Origin: Bacilli bacterium
GTDB lineage: Bacteria > Bacillota_I > Bacilli_A > RF39 > UBA660
Assembly: GCA_017404385.1 (NCBI GenBank)
Contig: JAFRCK010000023.1
Span: 186,001-250,000, forward strand
Direction: 5' to 3'
DNA length: 64,000 nucleotides
Shown: piece by piece, positions 7,374-15,073 of the stretch
Layout of the letters: the number at the start of each line of letters is the position of its first letter
Position numbering within the stretch: the first letter of the stretch is position 1
Notes under the pieces: generated by a model
The model's input: only the letters and a program-made list of their open reading frames with translations
Databases searched by the model: none
Told to the model about the DNA's origin: nothing
Made by a program: the position numbers and the translations under genes

Positions 7374-8573
7374 CTAATATAACTTATTTTGTCTTTTTAA
7401 ATTAAAATCAAATATTCTTGTTTTAACAATAGATTCTCTTTCAATATTTTTTTGATCTTTTTTATATAAAAGTCTACCAGCTTCTAATTCAATATATTTT
7501 GCATCATCATTTTTACATAATTCTTCCATGTTATCTTCAAATATTTGAAATATAGTATAAAATGAATCACTAACATCAATATTTTCTATATTATCAAATA
7601 TAAATAAAGTTACATCATCATAATTATTTATAAAATTAAAATAATCTATATCTATTCCATTATTTAATTCTTTATAATAATTATATATATTTTCCTGAAT
7701 ATTATATTGCTTAGAAAAATATATTAAGAATTTAATTTCTGACACTATTGAAAATCCTTTTTTATAATTATTTGAGTATTCTTTTACTTGTTCAACTATT
7801 TTTTTAGAATTATCCTTAGAACACTTTATTTGTCGATTATATTCATCCCAATTATCAATAATATCATCAGATTTTTCATTTAATTTATTAACTAGTGAAG
7901 GATGATTTAATATATAATCCGCTAAATAATTATCATATGATCTTATTTTATTAATAAGAATATTATTTATACCTATACTTAATACTTTATCTATTGATTT
8001 ATATGTATTATGTAAATTTCTTTCTATATTTGTTAACTGATTAAATATTTTATCAATCATCATTAATGCTGCATGTTCTAATACAATATCATTTTTAAAA
8101 AAATTTTTATGTACACCAAAACCAAGCCCATATCGTTCTTTACTTTTATTATCTAAACTATTAATTAATTCTGTTATCTTATTTGAAGCAGAATAATAAT
8201 AAGTTGATGCCATTGTATGGTATTTTATATAATTACCATTAAATTCAGTATATTTTTCTAATAATATAATAATAGCGTTTTTTTCTATTCTTTTATTATT
8301 CTTTTCAGTTTCATCATAATTAGATAAGTCAATAGCTAAGAATTCATCCCCTACTTTTTGTATGAAATCAATATCATTTTTACATAATTCAATTAATTCC
8401 AATATAAAATAATAATTTTCTTTTATTTCTTTAGAACATAATGAATATATGTTATGGTCTTTTGATATTAATTTAGCTAATAATTTAGGATTATTTTCTA
8501 AACTTAATATATTATTTTTATTTAATTCATTATAGTTTATACTTTTTAGATCTAAGATAATCCCCTTTTTCAT
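7374..8573 (-). CDS. Hypothetical helical protein, last gene of the polysaccharide operon
   Basis: 399 residues, mostly helical, rich in Asn, Lys, Ile and Asp, with no signal peptide or membrane segment. The first 70 residues (SLENNPKLLAKLISKDHN..FILELIELCKND) vaguely recall short helical repeats seen in large uncharacterised proteins. No catalytic motif stands out. It starts 11 bases after the PHP phosphatase gene with a GAGGGA Shine-Dalgarno, so it is probably transcribed with the polysaccharide control genes. That position does not prove a role in the pathway. Confidence 0.55.
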   Translation of the reverse strand: MKKGIILDLKSINYNELNKNNILSLENNPKLLAKLISKDHNIYSLCSKEIKENYYFILELIELCKNDIDFIQKVGDEFLAIDLSNYDETEKNNKRIEKNAIIILLEKYTEFNGNYIKYHTMASTYYYSASNKITELINSLDNKSKERYGLGFGVHKNFFKNDIVLEHAALMMIDKIFNQLTNIERNLHNTYKSIDKVLSIGINNILINKIRSYDNYLADYILNHPSLVNKLNEKSDDIIDNWDEYNRQIKCSKDNSKKIVEQVKEYSNNYKKGFSIVSEIKFLIYFSKQYNIQENIYNYYKELNNGIDIDYFNFINNYDDVTLFIFDNIENIDVSDSFYTIFQIFEDNMEELCKNDDAKYIELEAGRLLYKKDQKNIERESIVKTRIFDFNLKRQNKLY

Positions 8574-8584
8574 ATTATTCCCTC

Positions 8585-9295
8585 TTATTTTTTTATTATC
8601 TTTCTAGCATTATTAACTAGTATATCTTGTAATTCATCATCACTTATATATTTTTTCATTTTATTAATTGATTTATTTATATATGAATAATCATTCTTCT
8701 TTTTATGTATATCAGTACCTATAAATGATACTAAATGTTCTTTTAGAAGCCTTTTAATAACCTTTTTTGCTTCATTTCCATATTCACCAACTAAACTACC
8801 TATATTACATTGAAATAGTATTCCTTGGTCTTTTAATTCATATATTTTATTAAAATCACCTTGAACAGATCTATATCTTTCAGGATGTGCAAGTATTACG
8901 GTAAAACCTATATCAATAAGATTATAAAATATATCTTGATAATCTTCATATTCTCCACTCATAGGTAATTCTACAAGTATATATTCAGTATTATTTAATG
9001 AACACATTTGATTTGTTTTAATGTAATTATATATGTTTTTATCAATATATATTTCATTTCCTAAATATAAATTTATATTAATATTATTACTTTTTAATTC
9101 TTCTTTTATTTTTTTAAACTTAACTATATTATTTAATTTTGGACTAACATATTTAGTCTCTGGTATAAAATGAGGTGTAAGTATTACATCACTTACACCA
9201 TTATTATATAAATCACGTAATATATCAATTGATTCTTCAATTGATTTAGAACCATCATCAACACCATATATCATGTGATTATGTATATCTATCAT
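8585..9295 (-). CDS. Protein-tyrosine phosphatase of the PHP family (CpsB/YwqE type)
   Basis: 236 residues. The N-terminal metal motif DIHNHMIYGVDDG (residues 3-15), then LTPHFIPETKY, ELPM, ILAHPERYR and IGTDIHKK are the PHP-domain metal ligands in the usual order for CpsB/Wzb-type phosphatases. These manganese-dependent enzymes remove phosphate from the Tyr-rich tail of the co-encoded tyrosine kinase and so tune polysaccharide export. The start ATG shares one base with the kinase stop (TAATG), so translation is coupled. It is the standard partner of the upstream gene. Confidence 0.93.
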   Translation of the reverse strand: MIDIHNHMIYGVDDGSKSIEESIDILRDLYNNGVSDVILTPHFIPETKYVSPKLNNIVKFKKIKEELKSNNININLYLGNEIYIDKNIYNYIKTNQMCSLNNTEYILVELPMSGEYEDYQDIFYNLIDIGFTVILAHPERYRSVQGDFNKIYELKDQGILFQCNIGSLVGEYGNEAKKVIKRLLKEHLVSFIGTDIHKKKNDYSYINKSINKMKKYISDDELQDILVNNARKIIKK

Positions 9296-10656
9296 TAATT
9301 TTTATCTCCGTAATAGTAATAATATTTTCCGTATGTACCTTGAGTAGAATCTATTTTATTAACAATAAATCCAGATATAGGTGCTTTAGCCTTTAGTAAT
9401 ACATTTTTAGTATTAATAAACTCGTTTTTAGGTGTCATCTTATTACTTGCTACTATAACAACAGAATCTACTAAAGAAGACATAATAATTGAGTCTGGCA
9501 TACCAGAACATGGAACTCCATCAAATATAATCTTATCAAAATGATTTTTTAATTCCTTAATTAATTCTTTATTCTTTGTTGATCCTAATAATTCACTAGG
9601 ATTTGGAGGAATGGTACCTCTTGTAATAACACTAACTCCATCAACACTAGTTTTCTTAACATATTCAATAAAGTTTTCAGGTTTATCTAATAATAAATTT
9701 GAATAACCTTTAGTATTATTTACCCTAAATAATTTATGTAATCTACCTTTTCTCATGTCAGCGTCTATAATTAATACTCTTTTATTACTTTGAGCAAAAC
9801 TAATAGCTAAATTAGCACTGATAAAACTCTTACCTTCCCCTGGAACTGAACTAGTTATTAACATAGTTCTAATAGTCTTATCAATTGAAGTAAACTCTAA
9901 ATTAGTTCTAAATGTTTTAATACTTTCACTTACAACAGACTTAGGATACTTAGCTAATATAAGTTCGGTAGAAATAGGTTTCTTTTTATCACCTAATCTA
10001 CTTTTAAATACTTTAGCAAGTATAGGTAATCCAAGTTCTTCTTCTATATCATCATGATATTTAATAGTATCATCAAAGTAGAATATAACAAATAATACAC
10101 CTACTGATAAGAATAAACCAATAGCAAAACCAAGTATTAAATCTCTTTTTAAAGTATTATTAGATACTTTATCAGTTATTTCAGGTTCTTCAATTATTCT
10201 AATGTTATTCATCTCATAAGTATTAGCAACTTCTTTACTAAATACATCTGCAAGCGTTTTAGTTATTTTATAAGCATTCTTAGCACTCTTATCTTGAACA
10301 GTAATCTTAATTAAATTAACTTCATCTGGTGAAGAAACTGATATTTCATTAGATAATTCTTCTGGAGTATATTTAAGCCCTGATTCTTCGATAGTAGCTT
10401 TTAATACTTTTTTACTCTTAACTATAACAGAATAAGTACTTACTAAACTCTTATTAACATTTAAGTCATTTTGAGTCATTGTAGCACTTTCATTAGCTTT
10501 AACTAATGCAATAGTTGCATATGTACTATATTTAGGTGTTTTAATAAATAAATCATAAGCCGCAAATGCACTAACACATAATATAATAGCTATGATTACA
10601 TATAATACTTTTTCTTTAATATAGCCTAAAAATTCCTTTATATTTATTTCTTCCAT
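9295..10656 (-). CDS. Fused Wzz chain-length regulator and BY-type tyrosine kinase
   Basis: 453 residues. An N-terminal Wzz domain with two membrane helices (about 18-38 and 170-192) is fused to a P-loop tyrosine kinase: Walker A SSVPGEGKS, Walker A' LIIDADMRKGRLH and FDGVPCSGMPDS. The end is a tyrosine cluster YGKYYYYYGD, the usual autophosphorylation tail. In Firmicutes these two parts (CpsC and CpsD) are normally separate; here they form one chain, as in proteobacterial Wzc. The frame opens with a TTG at 10683, but AAGGGGAG sits 8 bases before ATG 10656, which I take as the start. A TATAAT at 10689-10694 may give a local promoter. Confidence 0.92.
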   Translation of the reverse strand: MEEINIKEFLGYIKEKVLYVIIAIILCVSAFAAYDLFIKTPKYSTYATIALVKANESATMTQNDLNVNKSLVSTYSVIVKSKKVLKATIEESGLKYTPEELSNEISVSSPDEVNLIKITVQDKSAKNAYKITKTLADVFSKEVANTYEMNNIRIIEEPEITDKVSNNTLKRDLILGFAIGLFLSVGVLFVIFYFDDTIKYHDDIEEELGLPILAKVFKSRLGDKKKPISTELILAKYPKSVVSESIKTFRTNLEFTSIDKTIRTMLITSSVPGEGKSFISANLAISFAQSNKRVLIIDADMRKGRLHKLFRVNNTKGYSNLLLDKPENFIEYVKKTSVDGVSVITRGTIPPNPSELLGSTKNKELIKELKNHFDKIIFDGVPCSGMPDSIIMSSLVDSVVIVASNKMTPKNEFINTKNVLLKAKAPISGFIVNKIDSTQGTYGKYYYYYGDKN

Positions 10657-10707
10657 GCCAAAAACTCCCCTTCTCTTAAACAATGCGAATTATATTATCA
10701 TAAAAAC

Positions 10708-10738
10708 AAAAAAAATGCAAATTTTTTTGCATTTTTTT
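10708..10738 (-). terminator. Terminator after the LCP gene
   Basis: AAAAAAATGCAAA / TTTGCATTTTTTT, a 13-bp stem around a TTTT loop, immediately after the stop of the LCP gene and before the kinase gene. Confidence 0.8.
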
Positions 10739-10739
10739 A

Positions 10740-12158
10740 TTAATTTTTCTTTAAATATTCTTTTATTTTTTCTTTTGCTATATTTACTGAGGTTTCATTT
10801 GGAATCATAACGTATAATGGAAGGTCTTCTCCCATAGAATAAGTAGGTAACATTGCCCCTTCTCCATCAAGAGAAATTGACTCAACTTTCCAACTACTTA
10901 AATTAGTTAATTCATACTTAGCAAGTTCTGTTATTGAATCATAACTAATATCTGTTTCTATAGTACCTTCAGTATTCTTTAGTATATCATTATACCTAAT
11001 CATATACTTTGGATTAGTCATTTTCTCTACTACTTTTGTTATAACTTGTTGTTGATTTTCTCCTCTATGTCTATCTCCTCTATCGTATGTCATTCTTTCT
11101 CTAGCAAATGCTAAAGCACAAGTCCCATCTAAATGTTGATTTCCTTCTTTTATTAGACATTTATTATTTGTATAACATTTAAATTCTTTTTCAGAATTAA
11201 TATCTATACCATCAATTGTATCAATTAATTTAATTACTGTTTGAAAACTAACTTTAATAACATTATTTATTTCAACATCTAATAAATCTTGCATAGTATT
11301 TTTACTCATATCTATACCATATACACCAGCATGTGTTAATTTATCTTTAATGCCTGTTGTTCCATGTAACTGTACATAATAATCTCTAGGTGTACTAACT
11401 AATAATATTTTATGTTCTTTTGGATTAACAACTACTATTATATTAACATCACTTCTAGATACATCAGATACTGTTCCTCTTGAATCTGTTCCACTTATAT
11501 ATAATACAAATGGATCTTTTGTATAATCTAATTTACTAACTTTATTATCTTTTAATAATACTCTTACTGTATATTTATATATATTTTTATAACTCTTAAC
11601 ATACTCATTTTCACTTTCTTCAAGCATATGAATATAAGCTTCATTAACAACAATAGCGTTTATTTCTCCATTATATAACGCTCCCATTAATGAACCAATA
11701 TCTTCATACGTAGAAACCTCAAAAGTCATTTTCTTTTTTAATTCATTCTTAGAATCATTTAAATTTAAATCAGTTCCCATAAAACCTAATTTTTTATCAG
11801 TTAAATCTAATATTTCTTTATAATTATTATTTAATACTAGTACATTATAATTTACAGTTTCCATTTTTAAATTAGTTACTTTCTTTAAAAAACTGATTGT
11901 AGTACCAGTAAATCTACATATTATAGTATATATAATTATTAATATAGTACTAAATATTGCAAAAGCAATCTTAGGACCTTTTCTAGTCTTCTTTCTAATT
12001 AATTTAAATATATTTAAAGCACCAAATAATATAACAACCGCTATAAATGGTATTAAATACTTATTTTCTAATATATTTAATCTAATAACGTAAATAATTA
12101 CAAAAATAGAACTAAAAGCTAATAGAGATACTAACAGCCATTTTAAGAATCCTTTCAT
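10740..12158 (-). CDS. LytR-CpsA-Psr (LCP) family wall polymer ligase
   Basis: 472 residues. Three N-terminal membrane helices are followed by an accessory region and the LCP catalytic domain: YISGTDSRGTVSDVSRSDV, VSTPRDYYV, KLTHAGVYG and FARERMTYDRGDRHRGENQQ carry the Arg/Asp residues that bind polyprenyl pyrophosphate in this family. LCP enzymes transfer undecaprenyl-linked polymers (teichoic acid or capsule) to peptidoglycan. The position next to kinase/phosphatase genes points to attachment of the polysaccharide made by the 15-24 kb genes. It has its own promoter and terminator. Confidence 0.93.
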   Translation of the reverse strand: MKGFLKWLLVSLLAFSSIFVIIYVIRLNILENKYLIPFIAVVILFGALNIFKLIRKKTRKGPKIAFAIFSTILIIIYTIICRFTGTTISFLKKVTNLKMETVNYNVLVLNNNYKEILDLTDKKLGFMGTDLNLNDSKNELKKKMTFEVSTYEDIGSLMGALYNGEINAIVVNEAYIHMLEESENEYVKSYKNIYKYTVRVLLKDNKVSKLDYTKDPFVLYISGTDSRGTVSDVSRSDVNIIVVVNPKEHKILLVSTPRDYYVQLHGTTGIKDKLTHAGVYGIDMSKNTMQDLLDVEINNVIKVSFQTVIKLIDTIDGIDINSEKEFKCYTNNKCLIKEGNQHLDGTCALAFARERMTYDRGDRHRGENQQQVITKVVEKMTNPKYMIRYNDILKNTEGTIETDISYDSITELAKYELTNLSSWKVESISLDGEGAMLPTYSMGEDLPLYVMIPNETSVNIAKEKIKEYLKKN

Positions 12159-12188
12159 AAACCCACTTCCTTTTTAAAAGTCTATATT

Positions 12189-12216
12189 ATTATACATAAA
12201 TAATAAATAAAATCAA
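12189..12216 (-). promoter_or_regulatory. Promoter of the LCP gene
   Basis: Minus strand TTGATT (12211-12216), a 16-base spacer and TATAAT (12189-12194), 30 bases before the start codon. Confidence 0.7.
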
Positions 12217-12217
12217 G

Positions 12218-12244
12218 AAAAAACAGCTATTTCTTAGCTGCTTT
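12218..12244 (-). terminator. Terminator of the VanZ-like gene
   Basis: CAGCTA / TAGCTG core plus flanking AAA/TTT pairs with one bulge, followed on the minus strand by a T run. The stop codon of the VanZ-like gene lies within it. Confidence 0.65.
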
Positions 12245-12655
12245 AAGTTTACAAATCATTATTCCAAGTGATGACCCAGCTGTATCTATAAAGATATCTA
12301 AAACTTCAGCGGATCTTCCTTCTATAAATATTTGATGTATTTCATCTGAGATAGAATATAATATACATATACCAATAGATAATAAAATTGTTCTTTTATT
12401 TACATCATCAAAACATATTATAACTAATATACCTAATACTAAATATAAGAAAAAATGTGCACTTTTTCTAACTGGTTTAATAAATTGATTTAATTTATTT
12501 TGATCTTTTATATTAAATACAGTACCTATAGTACTTTTTATAAAAGTATTACTAGTTTTTGTTGAGTCATCTGCTTTTTGATGAGAAAACATAAATATAC
12601 CAGTCATCCATATAATGACAAGTATTATTTTAATTATTCTAGTTTTCTTCTTCAT
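12227..12655 (-). CDS. VanZ-like membrane protein
   Basis: 142 residues with four hydrophobic helices. Family features seen are WMTGIFMFSHQKADDSTKTS near the start, a KSAHFFLYLVLGIL helix, SDEIHQIFIEGRSAEVLDIFID, and an ending in a Gly-containing helix. VanZ-family proteins are common in Firmicutes; a low-level teicoplanin resistance role is known for one member, but the molecular function is undefined. Its start overlaps the small membrane ORF upstream by 17 bases, so translation is likely coupled. A second VanZ-like gene lies at 62.2-62.9 kb. Confidence 0.85.
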   Translation of the reverse strand: MKKKTRIIKIILVIIWMTGIFMFSHQKADDSTKTSNTFIKSTIGTVFNIKDQNKLNQFIKPVRKSAHFFLYLVLGILVIICFDDVNKRTILLSIGICILYSISDEIHQIFIEGRSAEVLDIFIDTAGSSLGIMICKLKAAKK

Positions 12656-12749
12656 TTCTACTAGCCTTACTACTTATTCTTAAACTACAAAAAATAAAAG
12701 TAACTGTTAAAACCAAAAATATATCTATTAGTAATATTCCTATTCTCAT
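12639..12749 (-). CDS. Small single-pass membrane protein
   Basis: A 36-residue frame beginning MRIGILLIDIFLVLTVTFIF and ending in a short polar tail (CSLRISSKASRNEEEN). AGGAGAG lies 6 bases before ATG 12749, and a consensus promoter is only 24 bases upstream. One helix is predicted, with a basic then acidic cytoplasmic tail. It overlaps the VanZ-like start in another frame. Tiny one-helix proteins like this are easily missed; the clean promoter, Shine-Dalgarno and start support it. The function is unknown. Confidence 0.7.
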   Translation of the reverse strand: MRIGILLIDIFLVLTVTFIFCSLRISSKASRNEEEN

Positions 12750-12772
12750 ATATTTCTCTCCTATTATATATA

Positions 12773-12801
12773 ATATTACTACAATTATATAACTATGTCA
12801 A
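12773..12801 (-). promoter_or_regulatory. Promoter of the small membrane protein and VanZ-like gene
   Basis: Minus strand TTGACA (12796-12801, perfect), a 17-base spacer and TAATAT (12773-12778). The -35 box overlaps the last codons of the DUF1016 gene. Confidence 0.8.
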
Positions 12802-13688
12802 AGCAATTTATATTCAACTGCTTTTATTCTTTTATCACTAGAATACTTAATTATGAATTTATTATTCTCTCTTACTATGATTAAACCTATGGTCTTATTA
12901 TCATTATCTTGTTTAACATTTTCATTTATATAATTCATATATACTTCGGTTTGACCAATGTGTTCTTTCTTTAACTCAGTAACTTTTAATTCAACAACGA
13001 CATAACAATGAAAAATAACATTATATAAAAGAATATCTATATAATTAAATCTATCTCCTATCTTAATCTTATATTCGTTTCCAACATAAGTAAAACCTTT
13101 ACCTAGTTGAGATAAAAAACTATCTAAATCTTCTAATATTAGTTTCTTTAATACTTCTTCTTTAATATCACCAACAATAATATTATTCTTATTATGTAAT
13201 ATAAGTGGGCTTTTAATATCATCGCCTATTTCTAGTTGATTATTGTTCTTCAATTTAATCTTTGTTTCTTCTGGTAATCTATCATATTCTTTATTCTTAA
13301 TTATATTAGTTAATTCTCTTTTACTTATATTTCTAGTTTTACATATATTTATGTAATAGTTTACTTCATTAATATCTTCAATAGGTAATAGTATCTTATA
13401 ATGTGACCAACTCAAAACGCGCTCCAGTGGAGCACCTTTTTCAATCAGATAATAAAACTGTCTCATTTTTCTTAATGAAGTAATATCATATCCGATTCCT
13501 AATTCATTAGTTAGTTTTACTGAATATTCTTTAATAATACCTTCACCATAGTGCTTTCCTGCTAATGCTAATATCTTCCCAACATTGTATTTTGTATCTA
13601 GATCACTTTTATTCCTACTATAATCTTTTACTTTTTTATATATTTCATTACTAATTAATAATCCTTTAATTTGATCATAATAATTCAT
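12798..13688 (-). CDS. DUF1016/YhcG-type PD-(D/E)XK nuclease
   Basis: 296 residues. The N-terminal half is the DUF1016 helical domain (NVGKILALAGKHYGEGIIK, SLRKMRQFYYL, LSWSHYKILLPI). The C-terminal half is the PD-(D/E)XK-like nuclease fold: LGKGFTYVGNEYKI, YIDILLYNVIFHCYVVVELKV with the D..ExK residues, then EVYMNYINE. YhcG-type proteins occur on mobile elements and are thought to act in DNA processing or defence; the substrate is not established. Just before the conserved LSWSHYK the gene contains a GC-rich palindrome (13414-13440) read as EKGAPLERV through rare codons CTG GAG CGC. A truncated paralogue is at 27.4 kb. Confidence 0.88.
   Translation of the reverse strand: MNYYDQIKGLLISNEIYKKVKDYSRNKSDLDTKYNVGKILALAGKHYGEGIIKEYSVKLTNELGIGYDITSLRKMRQFYYLIEKGAPLERVLSWSHYKILLPIEDINEVNYYINICKTRNISKRELTNIIKNKEYDRLPEETKIKLKNNNQLEIGDDIKSPLILHNKNNIIVGDIKEEVLKKLILEDLDSFLSQLGKGFTYVGNEYKIKIGDRFNYIDILLYNVIFHCYVVVELKVTELKKEHIGQTEVYMNYINENVKQDNDNKTIGLIIVRENNKFIIKYSSDKRIKAVEYKLL
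13414..13440. repeat. GC-rich palindromic element inside the DUF1016 gene
   Basis: The plus strand reads AAAACGCG, CTCCAGTGGAG, CACCTTTT. The centre GCTCC-AGT-GGAGC is a perfect inverted repeat, and the outer AAAA/TTTT also pair. The flanks AAACG[C/T]G and CACCTTT recur around a different palindrome in the KilA-N remnant at 25281-25304. Confidence 0.75.
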
Positions 13689-13764
13689 AATATCACCTCA
13701 GAGACTTTATATCACATATAAAATCACCAATCAAATGACAATAATTAAAAAATTAATAATAAAA

Positions 13765-13794
13765 AGACATACAAAATTCTATTTTTGTATGTCT
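13765..13794 (-). terminator. Terminator after the retropepsin-like gene
   Basis: AGACATACAAAA / TTTTGTATGTCT, a 12-bp stem with a 6-base loop, 28 bases past the stop of the protease gene. The T tail on the minus strand is short (TTTTTATTATT). Confidence 0.75.
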
Positions 13795-13821
13795 AAATAT
13801 ATTTAATTATTTCTAAAACAC

Positions 13822-14286
13822 TTAAATATTTTCATTTTTGACAAAATCAATAATATTACAAGATGGAAATCTAAAACTAAATACAGTTTTATTATCTACA
13901 TTACTAATAGCAAAGTCTCCTAGTCCTATTATATCCATACCTATTAATATATCTATACCTGGTCCTAACTTACCACTAGATACCATTACATTCTCTATAT
14001 TTAATCTATTAGGTAAACTAAGACTAATAATATATTTATTAGCTTTAAATTTACCTCCAGCAGTCTCTGCATCTATTTCACCAGCTTTAGCTAAACCTAG
14101 TTCGGTAGCAAGTGAATCTGATATAACAGTCATACTACTACCTGTATCCCACAAAGCAGTATATACATCTTTTTTCTTCTTAAAATCTTTATTAAACTTA
14201 TTTGTACTATATATATTAACTGGTGTTGTTAAAACAGTTAATCTATTAAAAGCACTAACAGTAAACGCAATTGGTTTTATATTCAT
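13822..14286 (-). CDS. Retropepsin-like aspartyl protease
   Basis: 154 residues. The catalytic loop ALWDTGSSMTVIS (DTG at about 47-49) is followed by a flap-like part and the second hydrophobic-Gly motif ILIGMDIIGLGDFAIS, the standard order for single-domain retropepsin-like proteases that act as dimers. The substrate is unknown. ATG 14286 is preferred because AGGTGAT precedes it; the GTG that opens the frame at 14295 overlaps that Shine-Dalgarno. It has no signal peptide, so it is cytoplasmic. It follows the DUF2441-like gene beyond a terminator. Confidence 0.85.
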   Translation of the reverse strand: MNIKPIAFTVSAFNRLTVLTTPVNIYSTNKFNKDFKKKKDVYTALWDTGSSMTVISDSLATELGLAKAGEIDAETAGGKFKANKYIISLSLPNRLNIENVMVSSGKLGPGIDILIGMDIIGLGDFAISNVDNKTVFSFRFPSCNIIDFVKNENI

Positions 14287-14312
14287 ATCTATCACCTATA
14301 TAAATTATAACA

Positions 14313-14340
14313 AAAAAAGATACTAAAATGTATCTTTTTT
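14313..14340 (-). terminator. Terminator of the DUF2441-like gene
   Basis: AAAAAAGATAC / GTATCTTTTTT, an 11-bp stem with a 6-base loop; the minus-strand product ends in a T run. It covers the stop codon. Confidence 0.8.
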
Positions 14341-15045
14341 ACTATCATATACTTTTTCTAGTATTTTAACTTTCACTAAAAATTCATCTGAAGCAATTCC
14401 TATATCTTTTTTTCTAGGATTAAAATATCTCATTGAGGCAGTAACCATATCTTCAAACGTAAGTTTTTCGTCTGGTAACAGTTGTTCATTAGTTTGAAAA
14501 GGTTCCTCTATAGGATCAATTCTAAAAGCTTCAATATGATTATTATTTTCAAGGGTATTTATCCAATATTCTAATCCTTCATCATTACAAGCATATAAAC
14601 TATGAACTCTAGATGGTCTATCTGGAGTATTATTTCTTCTATATTCTTCCATAGCCATTTCTCTTTTAGCAATATCCGCTCTTCTAAGCATTCTAAATGA
14701 TTCTTTAGATAACTTTAATATTTCATCAGTAGGAACTTTACTTCTATCAGAGGAGTTAAAGCATTCTAATACCTCTGATAGAGTTGTTGCCTCTCCTACT
14801 GGATGAATATTATTATATTCATATACATAGTCTATTATTTGAAATAAATAAGGAAAATCTTTTCTTTTTGCTATATAACTACATCTATAAGTCATATTAT
14901 GTAATCTGTTATTAAACTTATCATTAACTAATATTTGTTTTCCAGGAACATATAATTTATCTTTAGTTCCCTCTGTATGTATATGAAATATTCCCCTCTT
15001 TCTAAATCGTGCAATATAATAACATATAAATAAAAAAATAATCAA
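14323..15045 (-). CDS. DUF2441-like protein (start uncertain)
   Basis: Up to 240 residues. The parts FHIHTEGTKDKLYVPGKQI, KREMAMEEYRRNNTPDRPSRVHSLYAC and the spaced DEGLEYWI resemble DUF2441 proteins, whose fold is thought to be related to ADP-ribosyltransferases; the activity is unproven. The frame opens with a TTG at 15045 that has no Shine-Dalgarno. AGAGGGGA lies further in but without an ATG or GTG after it, so the true N-terminus may be damaged. It directly follows the flippase terminator and has no visible promoter. A long composite inverted repeat (14722-14807) lies within it, coding for HPVGEATTLSEVLECFNSSD. Confidence 0.6.
   Translation of the reverse strand: MIIFLFICYYIARFRKRGIFHIHTEGTKDKLYVPGKQILVNDKFNNRLHNMTYRCSYIAKRKDFPYLFQIIDYVYEYNNIHPVGEATTLSEVLECFNSSDRSKVPTDEILKLSKESFRMLRRADIAKREMAMEEYRRNNTPDRPSRVHSLYACNDEGLEYWINTLENNNHIEAFRIDPIEEPFQTNEQLLPDEKLTFEDMVTASMRYFNPRKKDIGIASDEFLVKVKILEKVYDSKKDTF
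14722..14807. repeat. Long composite inverted repeat inside the DUF2441-like gene
   Basis: Outer arms TTCATCAGTAGGA (14722-14734) and TCCTACTGGATGAA (14794-14807) pair over 13 positions with one bulge. Inner arms TCTATCAGAGG (14743-14753) and CCTCTGATAGA (14772-14782) pair perfectly over 11. The reading frame stays open through all 86 bases. Confidence 0.75.
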
Positions 15046-15049
15046 ATTA

Positions 15050-15073
15050 AAAACATACTATTTAGTATGTTTT
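15050..15073 (-). terminator. Terminator of the polysaccharide export operon
   Basis: AAAACATACTA / TAGTATGTTTT, an 11-bp stem that contains the stop codon of the flippase gene. It marks the end of the contiguous Wzx/Wzy gene run. Confidence 0.75.

Noticed and set aside
13838-14326. 162-codon open frame on the plus strand opposite the retropepsin-like gene
   Set aside because: It has no ribosome site or recognisable domain, and the other strand encodes a clear DTG protease. It is a shadow frame.
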